Shown in pieces: positions 6,733 to 12,361 of a DNA stretch of 13,222 bases; position 1 is the first letter of the stretch, and each line of letters opens with the position of its first letter. This stretch comes from an uncultured Elusimicrobium sp. GTDB lineage: Bacteria; Elusimicrobiota; Elusimicrobia; Elusimicrobiales; Elusimicrobiaceae. A program made the translations under genes and the position numbers. The notes under the pieces were generated by a model. It was not told where the DNA came from, made no database searches, and saw nothing but the letters and a program-made list of their open reading frames with translations. The stretch is from NCBI GenBank assembly GCA_902767385.1, contig CACXHA010000035.1:1-13222 (forward strand), read 5' to 3'.

Positions 6733-6759
6733 GGTAAGTTCCCACGGGGGGAACTTACC
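6733..6759. repeat. rpsB-tsf intercistronic hairpin
   Basis: A perfect 11-bp stem (GGTAAGTTCCC with GGGAACTTACC) has a 5-base loop between the rpsB stop and tsf. No U-run follows in the transcribed direction. A role in partial attenuation, RNA processing or stability is therefore more likely than full termination. Known rpsB-tsf operons also have an intercistronic structure lowering tsf read-through (established for E. coli in general terms). Confidence 0.75.
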
Positions 6760-6767
6760 GTTAGATT

Positions 6768-7823
6768 TTATTTAGCTTCTTCGTCTGCTTTTTTAGTTTT
6801 GGCAGCGGTTTTTTTAGCAGCCGGTTTTTTAGCGGCGGTTTTTTTAGCCGGTTTTTCTTCGTCGGCTTTTTCCGCTTTTTTAGCGGTGGTTTTTTTGGCA
6901 GCCGGTTTTTTGGCGGCAGCTTTTTTAGCCGGTTTTTCTTCTTTTTCTTCGGCTTCTTTTTGAGCCACTACTTCGCCTACTTCTTTGGCAGCTTCAAATT
7001 CGGCCTTGATTTCAGCCGTCGGTTCTTGAGCCGTCAGTTCTTCTTCGGCTTTTTCTTCGCTAGCTAACATGGCAGTTTCAAACGCTTGAGCCATAACCGG
7101 GTTTTCGGCAGCTGGGGCATCAGCGGTTTTGACGGTTTCTACTTCGGCTCTGCCTTCTAAAATAGAGTCTGCAATCGCACCGCAGAAAAGTTTAATAGAG
7201 CGGGCGGCGTCGTCGTTACCGGGGATCGGCAAGGAAATGAGGTCGGGGTCGGCATTGGTATCGCAAACGGCTACTACCGGGATTCCCAAAACGTGCGATT
7301 CGCGTACCGCACCCATGGTGTCTACGGGGTCAATGACAAAGACCACATCCGGCAGCACCTTCATATCGCGGATACCACCCAATAATTTTTGCAAGCGGGC
7401 GAGTTCTTTGGATAAGCGGCTGGCTTCTTTTTTGGAAATGGCTTTAAATACGCCGGAGGTTTCCCATTTTTCCAGCTCGTTCATGCGTTCAATAGATTTT
7501 TTAACCGTTTGGAAGTTGGTGAGCGTCCCGCCGAGCCATTTTTCGCTGATGCAAAAAGCACCACAGCGTTCTGCTTCGGCTTTAATAGCTTCTTGGGCTT
7601 GTTTTTTGGTACCGACGAACAAAAATTTAGCACCTTTTTTGCTTTCTTCTTTTACAAAAGCGCAGGCTTTTTTAAGTTCTTTAGCGGTTTTTTGCAAGTC
7701 TAAAATGTGCACGCCGTTTCTTTCACCAAAGATAAAGCGTCCCATTTTGGGGTTCCAGCGGGAAGTTTGGTGACCAAAGTGTACACCGGCTTCCAACATG
7801 GATTTCATAGATACATTACTCAT
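6768..7823 (-). CDS. rpsB: 30S ribosomal protein S2 with long histone-H1-like tail
   Basis: S2 binds the 30S subunit body/head junction late in assembly. Residues 1-225 are a normal S2: MLEAGVHFGHQTSRWNPKM (9-27), FIFGERNGVHILDL (30-43), FVGTKKQAQ (69-77), WLGGTLTNF (96-104), and IPVVAVCDTNADP (181-193) with GNDDAARSI (202-210). The usual protein ends soon after. Here about 125 residues follow. Residues 226-296 are Glu/Ala-rich and acidic. Residues 297-351 are Lys/Ala/Pro-rich, built from two 27-residue copies starting EEKPAKK. The ATG at 7821-7823 has AGGAG 7 bases upstream. An in-frame upstream GTG at 7844 would bury that site and is rejected. The gene is driven by a strong promoter with a leader of about 124 bases. 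Confidence 0.96.
   Translation of the reverse strand: MSNVSMKSMLEAGVHFGHQTSRWNPKMGRFIFGERNGVHILDLQKTAKELKKACAFVKEESKKGAKFLFVGTKKQAQEAIKAEAERCGAFCISEKWLGGTLTNFQTVKKSIERMNELEKWETSGVFKAISKKEASRLSKELARLQKLLGGIRDMKVLPDVVFVIDPVDTMGAVRESHVLGIPVVAVCDTNADPDLISLPIPGNDDAARSIKLFCGAIADSILEGRAEVETVKTADAPAAENPVMAQAFETAMLASEEKAEEELTAQEPTAEIKAEFEAAKEVGEVVAQKEAEEKEEKPAKKAAAKKPAAKKTTAKKAEKADEEKPAKKTAAKKPAAKKTAAKTKKADEEAK
6780..6941 (-). repeat. Two 81-bp tandem repeats encoding the S2 tail
   Basis: Residues 295-321 (6861-6941) and 322-348 (6780-6860) are near-identical 27-codon units of the form EEKPAKK(A/T)AAKKPAAKKT. At DNA level they appear as alternating T-rich and GCCGG/GCGGC blocks on the plus strand. 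Such repeats are prone to length change by slippage or recombination. Confidence 0.85.
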
Positions 7824-7947
7824 GTTTTTTCTCCTGTGGCGCACGCCTAAATTAGGGTAGAGGATACCCCGGGTGGCGTTTGCCTGGGTGACGTCAACCT
7901 CAACTTGAATTTACAAACCTGTTGCGTTGGGTTGCTCAGTTTCACCT
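7824..7947 (-). promoter_or_regulatory. Structured rpsB 5' leader (candidate S2 autoregulatory RNA)
   Basis: From the predicted start near 7947 to the rpsB ATG the mRNA has about 124 untranslated bases. It contains a perfect GGGTA/TACCC hairpin with a 5-base loop (7855-7869) and a small GGC/GCC hairpin (7838-7847) two bases upstream of the AGGAG. S2 represses its own mRNA through the rpsB leader in other bacteria (established). That this leader does the same is inference. Confidence 0.5.
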
Positions 7948-7953
7948 GTACCT

Positions 7954-7982
7954 ATTATAGCATAAAAAAACCGCCCCTACAA
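7954..7982 (-). promoter_or_regulatory. rpsB promoter
   Basis: Minus strand: -35 TTGTAG (7977-7982), an exact 17-base spacer, and -10 TATAAT (7954-7959) preceded by TGC (extended -10). The -35 lies in the loop, plus the first stem base, of the upstream terminator hairpin. Confidence 0.85.
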
Positions 7983-7993
7983 GCGGGGCGGTT
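7964..7993 (-). terminator. Rho-independent terminator of the surface-repeat gene pair
   Basis: Minus strand: AACCGCCCC and GGGGCGGTT form a perfect 9-bp stem with a 7-base loop, followed by seven T (7964-7970, two of which are in the stem). It lies 17 bases past the 8010 stop. Confidence 0.92.
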
Positions 7994-8009
7994 ACAAAGT
8001 TGGAACGAA

Positions 8010-8573
8010 TTAGAAACGACCGTTGATGAAGATCATGGCCGGTAAGTAACCGTTCTTGGCGATGTTCAACAAACCGATTTGTAAACCTTTGATGTTGCTT
8101 ACGTAGTTTACAAGACCCAGTTGTACACCGGTTAATTGTTCAGACCAGTTTACAAGACCCCATTGCACACCAATTACGCTGCCGGCGGCATAGTTGACTA
8201 AACCCCATTGCACACCCTGCAAGCTGGTTTGGTTGATAGAGGCTAAACCGCCTTGCACACCGCGCATATCTTGACGGTTGACGGTCACTAAACCACCTTG
8301 GATACCGTAAACGATATCGGCAGGGCTGTAGAACCAAGCGGTTTTAATACCGCGTACTTTGTGGGCATCACTGTAGATGATGTCATATTGAATACCATCT
8401 ACCGTTTCGGCTTTAGAACCGATACCCAACGAAAGCCCGGTAATGTTGTGGATGTTGTTCGGAACGGCTACGGCAATGTTATCCCACAAGGACAATTTGA
8501 CGTATCCGGTGTTGCCTGCAAATACAGGCGCGGCTACTAACAAGGCAGCCAATAATACGATTAGTTTTTTCAT
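8010..8573 (-). CDS. Secreted LA_2272-like surface repeat protein (second of pair)
   Basis: A 187-residue exported protein. Residues 1-19 form a signal peptide with cleavage after VFA. From Gly46 to the end the chain shows a 14-15 residue period, with glycine at 46, 60, 75, 90, 105, 120, 135, 149 and 163. The clearest units read GVQWGLVNYAAGSVI and GVQLGLVNYVSNIK. Each unit looks like a short beta strand plus a turn. It ends NGRF with a terminal Phe, as in outer-membrane beta proteins recognised by the BAM complex. The repeat resembles families annotated as LA_2272 surface repeat-containing proteins, function unknown. AAGGAGA lies about 10 bases before the ATG. It follows its paralogue after a 28-base gap and is followed by a strong terminator, so the two form an operon. 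Confidence 0.75.
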   Translation of the reverse strand: MKKLIVLLAALLVAAPVFAGNTGYVKLSLWDNIAVAVPNNIHNITGLSLGIGSKAETVDGIQYDIIYSDAHKVRGIKTAWFYSPADIVYGIQGGLVTVNRQDMRGVQGGLASINQTSLQGVQWGLVNYAAGSVIGVQWGLVNWSEQLTGVQLGLVNYVSNIKGLQIGLLNIAKNGYLPAMIFINGRF

Positions 8574-8601
8574 TTAGTTTGCTTCTCCTTATATATACTT
8601 C

Positions 8602-9165
8602 TTAAAAACGTCCATTAACAAGTACCATAGCGGGCAGGTAGCCGTTTTCGGCAATGTTAAAGATTCCTAATTGCAACCCGTAAATGTACTTAGCATAGTT
8701 TACAAATCCAAACTGTACTCCGTTTACATATTCGGCTTGGTTGTAAAAACCCATTTGCAAACCTTCCATGGAACGGTTGGACATATTTACACCGCCAATC
8801 TGTGCACCAATCATATCAGTGTTCATGTTCACACCGCCCAACTGAAGCCCGGTCATGTTCCCGGCCATATTTACGAATGCCCATTGCCAACCTTGTGCTT
8901 GCTGAGTTTTGCTAATACCAAAGGCCCAGCTTACCCCGGTTAAATATTGGGATTCCGCCCAAATCAAATCCCATTGAAAACCTGTCATGTTGCGCGTGGT
9001 AGAGCCGATCCCCAGGTCCACTCCCTGTATATAGTCAATATTATTAGGGATAGCAAATGAAGCCCGGTCCCACAAGGACAATTTAAAATACCCTGTTCCA
9101 CCGGCGGCGCACGCCGGGAAGGCAAACCCTGCTACTAAAACGGCTAACAAAAATAGTTGCTTCAT
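8602..9165 (-). CDS. Secreted LA_2272-like surface repeat protein (first of pair)
   Basis: Also 187 residues and a clear paralogue of the next gene: both have GTGY/NTGY, KLSLWD and PNNI blocks after the signal peptide and end NGYLPAM followed by VNGRF/INGRF. The signal peptide is residues 1 to about 20, and ACA-A is a likely cleavage site. Cys19 is not in a good lipobox because Phe-Pro-Ala precede it. Glycine-led units start at 48, 62, 77, 92, 106, 120, 135, 149 and 163, for example GLQLGGVNMNTDMI and GVQFGFVNYAKYIY. The units differ from the paralogue mainly in exposed positions, suggesting old duplication and divergence. AAAGGAG lies 7 bases before the ATG, and a promoter with extended -10 lies further upstream. 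Function unknown; surface or outer-membrane location inferred. Confidence 0.75.
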   Translation of the reverse strand: MKQLFLLAVLVAGFAFPACAAGGTGYFKLSLWDRASFAIPNNIDYIQGVDLGIGSTTRNMTGFQWDLIWAESQYLTGVSWAFGISKTQQAQGWQWAFVNMAGNMTGLQLGGVNMNTDMIGAQIGGVNMSNRSMEGLQMGFYNQAEYVNGVQFGFVNYAKYIYGLQLGIFNIAENGYLPAMVLVNGRF

Positions 9166-9172
9166 GCATTTG

Positions 9173-9220
9173 CTCCTTTAAAGTTTTTTTTATTGTAGCA
9201 CTTTTTGGCACAATTTTACA
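9173..9220 (-). promoter_or_regulatory. Promoter and Shine-Dalgarno of the surface-repeat operon
   Basis: Minus strand: -10 TACAAT (9192-9197) preceded by TGC (extended -10), with TGTAAA (9215-9220) at 17 bases as a fair -35. AAAGGAG (9173-9179) lies 7 bases before the ATG at 9165. Confidence 0.7.
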
Positions 9221-9241
9221 TCATTTATTTTTGTTTAGATT

Positions 9242-9270
9242 TTGTTGCCAAGAAGATATGGTTATATAAT
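9242..9270 (+). promoter_or_regulatory. Orphan rightward promoter
   Basis: TTGTTG (9242-9247), an exact 17-base spacer, then TATAAT (9265-9270). Transcription would start near 9277, cross the palindromic repeats and reach the gene at 9558 after about 280 bases. Confidence 0.5.
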
Positions 9271-9313
9271 GAGGTTGTCTTTTGCACCATTACCTTTGCG
9301 TATTTTTCAGGCG

Positions 9314-9430
9314 GTCCTTCCGTACTTGATTCAGGATCTCGTTGTTATAAAAACCCCGTCATCCCCGAGGGTTGCTGTCGGGGATATCCTCCTTATAAAG
9401 AGATGCTGAACAAAGACTTTTCAGCATGAC
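9314..9430. repeat. Palindromic dispersed repeat, composite copy B
   Basis: The left part (9314-9341) matches the first 28 bases of copy A with six differences and shares CAGGATCTCG exactly. The right part (9399-9430) carries AGAGATGCTGAA and ends TCAGCATGAC, forming ATGCTGAA/TTCAGCAT. Between them lies a third hairpin, GTCATCCCCGA with TCGGGGATATCC (9358-9389), related in sequence but absent from copy A. It reads as one element with another nested inside, or as a recombinant. Confidence 0.7.
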
Positions 9431-9443
9431 AACAACACAAACG

Positions 9444-9475
9444 TGTCATCCTGAGTCGTCGTTGCTCAGGATCTC
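9444..9475. repeat. Palindromic dispersed repeat, half copy C
   Basis: TGTCATCCTGAG and CTCAGGATCTC form an ATCCTGAG/CTCAGGAT hairpin like the left half of copy A. No right half follows, and the next bases are TAACTTTTT. It sits 14 bases after copy B. Confidence 0.7.
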
Positions 9476-9545
9476 TAACTTTTTGTAAATAGGGCCCATT
9501 TCCAAATTAGGTCCAAAGACCCTGGTTTTCCCGTTGAGCTTTGCA

Positions 9546-9560
9546 TACAATATAAGTATG
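9546..9560 (+). promoter_or_regulatory. Leaderless promoter of the 9558 gene
   Basis: TACAAT (9546-9551) is followed by ATAAGT and then ATG (9558). The upstream TTTGCA resembles the TTTGC seen at other promoters here. No Shine-Dalgarno is present, and the -35 is weak (TGGTTT at 17 bases). Confidence 0.65.
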
Positions 9561-10493
9561 AAAACATCAAAATTATTACTACTTATTTTTGTATTCACTC
9601 TTTGTGCTCCGGCGGCGTTCGCCCAAAAACAACTTAAATATGTACCGCAAGCATTAAAAGGTGCCAAAGCTGCTCCTTATGTGCTAAACCCTAAAATTTC
9701 GTCCGTGGCGCGGACAAATTTTACTGTTCCTGTAACGCGCCCCAATGTAGCCGCGGCGGTGGAACGCCAAGTAGCAAAAAAAGTAGCTGTGGAAGAACTC
9801 ATTAAAAGATTGGAAGCCAATTTGAAAAAATTGGAAGAATATGCTCGTGCGCATAACAATAAACTCCCCTCAATATCTCGTCGTGGCGCTACCGAGAGCT
9901 TAAGGAAACAAATAATTAGTGACCTTGTCTTTTTAAAGAGAAGTGAAGTTTTGGGAAAGAAACATCCTCTTTGTAAACGTTACAATCAGTTAGTTGAAAC
10001 AGATAAACAACAACGTGAGCAAGAAGAATTAGCTCTTACTAAACAACATCTTGCAATATTGGAAACAAATTTGGCGTGGTTGGAAGAATATGCTCGTACG
10101 CATAATAACAAATTGCCACGAGTAGGCAGTGTGAACTATCCTGTGGTTTTACAAGTACACCAGAATGTCGTTTCAAATTACAGAACGAATATAAGACCGT
10201 TTCGTCGGCGTTATATTAAATTAATTGAAGCTGAGAAGAAACAAATACGCAAGGAAATAAGGGAGGGGCAAATACAACGGGAGCAACAGGAATGGGAGCA
10301 AATTTTACAGCAAGACAAAGCCTGGAAAGCACAGCCGGAAGAAATGGCAGACCCAACCGAAAATGCTGAAAAGGCCGCTACATTGGTAGAACAGCAGCTG
10401 ACAACTCCGCAGACCATCACGGATGATTATATTAACCAACTGCTTCGTTTTTACAACAAACTAGACCCGCTGGGAACAGGCACCATTCAATAA
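9558..10493 (+). CDS. Secreted coiled-coil protein with internal duplication, function unknown
   Basis: A 311-residue protein that I do not recognise beyond its architecture. Residues 1-22 are a signal peptide ending AFA before Gln23. An extended, Pro/Ala-rich stretch (23-75) follows. Two tandem helical modules of about 80 residues then start at 85 (LEANLKKLEEYARAHNNKLP) and 168 (LETNLAWLEEYARTHNNKLP). Each ends in a charged segment, RYNQLVETDKQQ at 141 and RYIKLIEAEKKQ at 218. Residues 225-260 are highly charged, Gln/Glu/Lys-rich and likely coiled coil. The tail ends GTGTIQ. I start at the ATG 9558 because a TTG at 9534 would lengthen the signal peptide and would place the -10 inside the coding region. 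A strong terminator follows, so it is monocistronic. A periplasmic or surface location is inferred. Confidence 0.75.
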   Translation: MKTSKLLLLIFVFTLCAPAAFAQKQLKYVPQALKGAKAAPYVLNPKISSVARTNFTVPVTRPNVAAAVERQVAKKVAVEELIKRLEANLKKLEEYARAHNNKLPSISRRGATESLRKQIISDLVFLKRSEVLGKKHPLCKRYNQLVETDKQQREQEELALTKQHLAILETNLAWLEEYARTHNNKLPRVGSVNYPVVLQVHQNVVSNYRTNIRPFRRRYIKLIEAEKKQIRKEIREGQIQREQQEWEQILQQDKAWKAQPEEMADPTENAEKAATLVEQQLTTPQTITDDYINQLLRFYNKLDPLGTGTIQ

Positions 10494-10519
10494 TTTAAAC
10501 CTACGCTCCTTGTATTAGT

Positions 10520-10546
10520 GGGCCGGGCACTACACCCGGCCCTTTT
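10520..10546 (+). terminator. Rho-independent terminator after the secreted coiled-coil gene
   Basis: GGGCCGGG and CCCGGCCC form a perfect 8-bp GC stem with a 7-base loop followed by TTTT, 26 bases after the stop. Confidence 0.92.
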
Positions 10547-10554
10547 AAATTTGC

Positions 10555-10569
10555 TAAAATATTTCTATG
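10555..10569 (+). promoter_or_regulatory. Leaderless promoter of yceD
   Basis: TAAAAT (10555-10560), preceded by TTTGC (extended -10), is followed by ATTTCT and ATG (10567). The expected start base is the A of ATG. No Shine-Dalgarno; no -35 at 17 bases. Confidence 0.7.
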
Positions 10570-11058
10570 ACGCACAACAACTACGCAGATTTTGACGTTC
10601 CGCAAGATTTAAAATTTAAGACCCACGATTTAATCCGCCTGGGCAATTTTAATTGCTCGGCTAAACTGCAGGCCGAAAGCTTTGCGGGCGTATTACAAGC
10701 CCCTAACCAAATTACCAAAGCCGCGGTGGAACTTTCGTTTTCCGTTACCCCTAAAGATATTATCGTTACCGGCACCATTTCCGGGCAGCGCGAAATAGAG
10801 TGCGCCCGCTGTCTTAAGCACGTTACCCAACCGTTTAGCGAACGTTTTGCAGAAACTTATAGCACGAAACTTGAAATAATTGATATAATGTATGTGGTAA
10901 GACAAACACTTGCGCTTACGGAAGATATTCGTTTTCTGTGCAGCGCAACTTGCAAAGGGCTTTGCCCCCAATGCGGTCACGACCTAAACGACGGACCATG
11001 CGGGTGCAAGCCGGAGAATTTGTCGCCTTTTGCCGTATTAAAAGGTAAATTTAAATAA
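10567..11058 (+). CDS. yceD: YceD/DUF177 family protein, linked to 23S rRNA maturation
   Basis: A 163-residue member of the YceD (DUF177) family, whose gene is almost always next to rpmF and the fatty-acid genes. Family members have been linked to 23S rRNA accumulation in bacteria and chloroplasts. Seen: an N-terminal beta-rich half, a first CARC motif (Cys79, Cys82), and a Cys-rich C-terminal knuckle with Cys125, Cys129, CPQC (133-136), DLNDG (139-143) and CGC (145-147). Together these make one or two probable zinc sites. The usual conserved order C-x2-C ... C-x2-C-x2-DLN is kept. The ATG is placed six bases after a -10 hexamer, suggesting a leaderless mRNA. It heads the yceD-rpmF-plsX-fabG group. 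Confidence 0.85.
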   Translation: MTHNNYADFDVPQDLKFKTHDLIRLGNFNCSAKLQAESFAGVLQAPNQITKAAVELSFSVTPKDIIVTGTISGQREIECARCLKHVTQPFSERFAETYSTKLEIIDIMYVVRQTLALTEDIRFLCSATCKGLCPQCGHDLNDGPCGCKPENLSPFAVLKGKFK

Positions 11059-11104
11059 GTAGTAAAGTTCTTGCGAATTTTTACGAAATATAGGAGTATT
11101 ACCA

Positions 11105-11308
11105 ATGCCGAATCCAAAGAAAAAACACACTCGTTCCCGCCGGGATATGAGAAGATCACACAACTCGGGCGTGGAACTGCCGCAGTTAGTAGAATGCCCC
11201 AACTGTCATGCGAAACGCTTGCCGCACAACGTGTGCCCTTCTTGCGGGTATTACAAAGACCGTGTGGTAGTGGCCCAAAAAACCAAAGAAGAACCGGCCG
11301 CTAAATAA
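11105..11308 (+). CDS. rpmF: 50S ribosomal protein L32
   Basis: A 67-residue L32. The N-terminus PNPKKKHTRSRRDMRRSH (2-19) is the standard basic start of the family, and the zinc ribbon CPNC ... CPSC is complete, so this is the zinc-dependent (C+) form. After YYKDRVVV a short Lys/Glu/Ala tail (KTKEEPAAK) echoes, much more modestly, the tail on S2. AGGAG (11092-11096) is 8 bases before the ATG. It lies 46 bases after yceD and 9 bases before plsX, the widespread yceD-rpmF-plsX order that couples ribosome and lipid synthesis. Confidence 0.96.
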   Translation: MPNPKKKHTRSRRDMRRSHNSGVELPQLVECPNCHAKRLPHNVCPSCGYYKDRVVVAQKTKEEPAAK

Positions 11309-11317
11309 TAGGTTGCT

Positions 11318-12361
11318 ATGAAAATAGCTCTGGACGCTTTAGGCGGAGATTTTGGCGCGCGCCCCAATGTACTTGGGGCGCTGCAAGCTGTTAAAAAACT
11401 CAACCTGGATGTAATCCTGGTGGGGGATGAAAACGTGCTGCGCCAAGAACTGCGCGAACTCGGCTATGCCGATGTTCCCGCACATTTGTCTATCGTCCAC
11501 GCGCCCGAAACTATTGATATGGGCGCCGAACCCGCCAAAGAATGCCGCCAAAAGAAAAACGCCAGCATTATTGTATGTGCCGACTTGGTACATAAAAAAG
11601 AAGCCGACGCTTTTGTTTCGGCGGGCCATTCCGGGGCTGCCATGGTAGCGGCACTGTTTGGGTTGGGCCGCATCAAGGGCGTGCAACGCCCCGCGATTGC
11701 AACCCCCATGCCCACCTACAAAGGGGTCAGTCTTTTATTAGATGGCGGTGCCAACGCCGATTGCAAACCGATCCATTTATTACAATTTGCTGTTATGGGC
11801 TCTGCCTATATGCAAAAAGTGTTTGATATTCCCGCGCCGTCGGTAGGGATTTTGTCCATTGGAGAAGAAGAAACCAAAGGCAATATGCTTGTCAAGCACA
11901 CTGTACCGCACATGCGCGATATTGGTGTCAACTTTAAGGGCACGATAGAAGGGCGCGACGTAAACACCGGCGATACGGACGTGATTGTTTGTGATGGATT
12001 TGTAGGAAACATTGTTCTCAAAATGGCCGAAGGTTTGGCCAAAACCATGATTGCCATGATTAAGCGCGAAGTAAAAAAACGCCCGCTGGCTATGTTGGGC
12101 GCGCTCTTATCCAAAGGCGCTTTCAAAGCAGTTAAAGCTCACACCAACCCCGATTGTTACGGTGGTGCACCGCTGGTAGGTGTGAACGGTGTGGCTATTA
12201 TCTCACACGGTAAATCCAACGATTTTGCTATTTTTAACGCACTTAAAACGGCGGCCCGTCTAGTAGATAAAAATTTTATTGGCGATATTGCCGCCAAAAT
12301 GGCCGCTTTGAAACCCACCTTTGATAAACTGGAACAAGAAATGCACCAGGAGAATCACTAA
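11318..12361 (+). CDS. plsX: Phosphate acyltransferase PlsX
   Basis: PlsX converts acyl-ACP to acyl-phosphate for the PlsY acyltransferase, starting phospholipid synthesis. It is a peripheral membrane enzyme. The 347-residue length is usual. Seen: the N-terminal DALGGDFGA (6-14), SAGHSGAAMVAAL, RPAIATPMPT, LDGGAN, the SIGEEETKGN block, and DGFVGNIVLKMAEG followed by the positively charged region before the C-terminal NGVAIISHGKS. The start is the ATG 9 bases after rpmF. Only a weak AGG precedes it, so translation probably depends on coupling to rpmF. Its TAA shares its last base with the fabG ATG. fabH and fabD, common after plsX, are not here. Confidence 0.96.
   Translation: MKIALDALGGDFGARPNVLGALQAVKKLNLDVILVGDENVLRQELRELGYADVPAHLSIVHAPETIDMGAEPAKECRQKKNASIIVCADLVHKKEADAFVSAGHSGAAMVAALFGLGRIKGVQRPAIATPMPTYKGVSLLLDGGANADCKPIHLLQFAVMGSAYMQKVFDIPAPSVGILSIGEEETKGNMLVKHTVPHMRDIGVNFKGTIEGRDVNTGDTDVIVCDGFVGNIVLKMAEGLAKTMIAMIKREVKKRPLAMLGALLSKGAFKAVKAHTNPDCYGGAPLVGVNGVAIISHGKSNDFAIFNALKTAARLVDKNFIGDIAAKMAALKPTFDKLEQEMHQENH

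Larger units (their letters stand above)
9166..9557. other. Divergent 392-bp intergenic region
   Basis: Between the divergently transcribed surface-repeat pair and the secreted coiled-coil gene lie promoters facing both ways. At 9173-9220 is the promoter of the leftward gene. At 9242-9270 is a rightward sigma70-type promoter without an obvious gene. A composite palindromic repeat occupies 9314-9430 and a half copy 9444-9475. The leaderless promoter of the rightward gene is at 9546-9557. No convincing protein gene is seen. Confidence 0.7.

Noticed and set aside
7129..7773. 214-codon open frame on the plus strand
   Set aside because: It is entirely antisense to the highly conserved rpsB core, has no ribosome site and low-complexity Ser-rich content, so it is a shadow frame.
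7824..7844. GTG start giving S2 seven extra residues
   Set aside because: The extension would overlap the AGGAG site, and S2 proteins start near MxxVSMKxMLEAG.
9269..9409. 46-codon frame starting at the ATG inside TATAATG, ending with a VGDILLIKR stretch reminiscent of signal peptidase I
   Set aside because: It is composed mostly of the palindromic repeats, lacks the catalytic serine context and overlaps the -10, so the likeness is taken as coincidence.
344..9475. CRISPR-like array from the shared repeats
   Set aside because: Only three scattered palindromic copies of unequal structure, with no regular spacers or cas genes.
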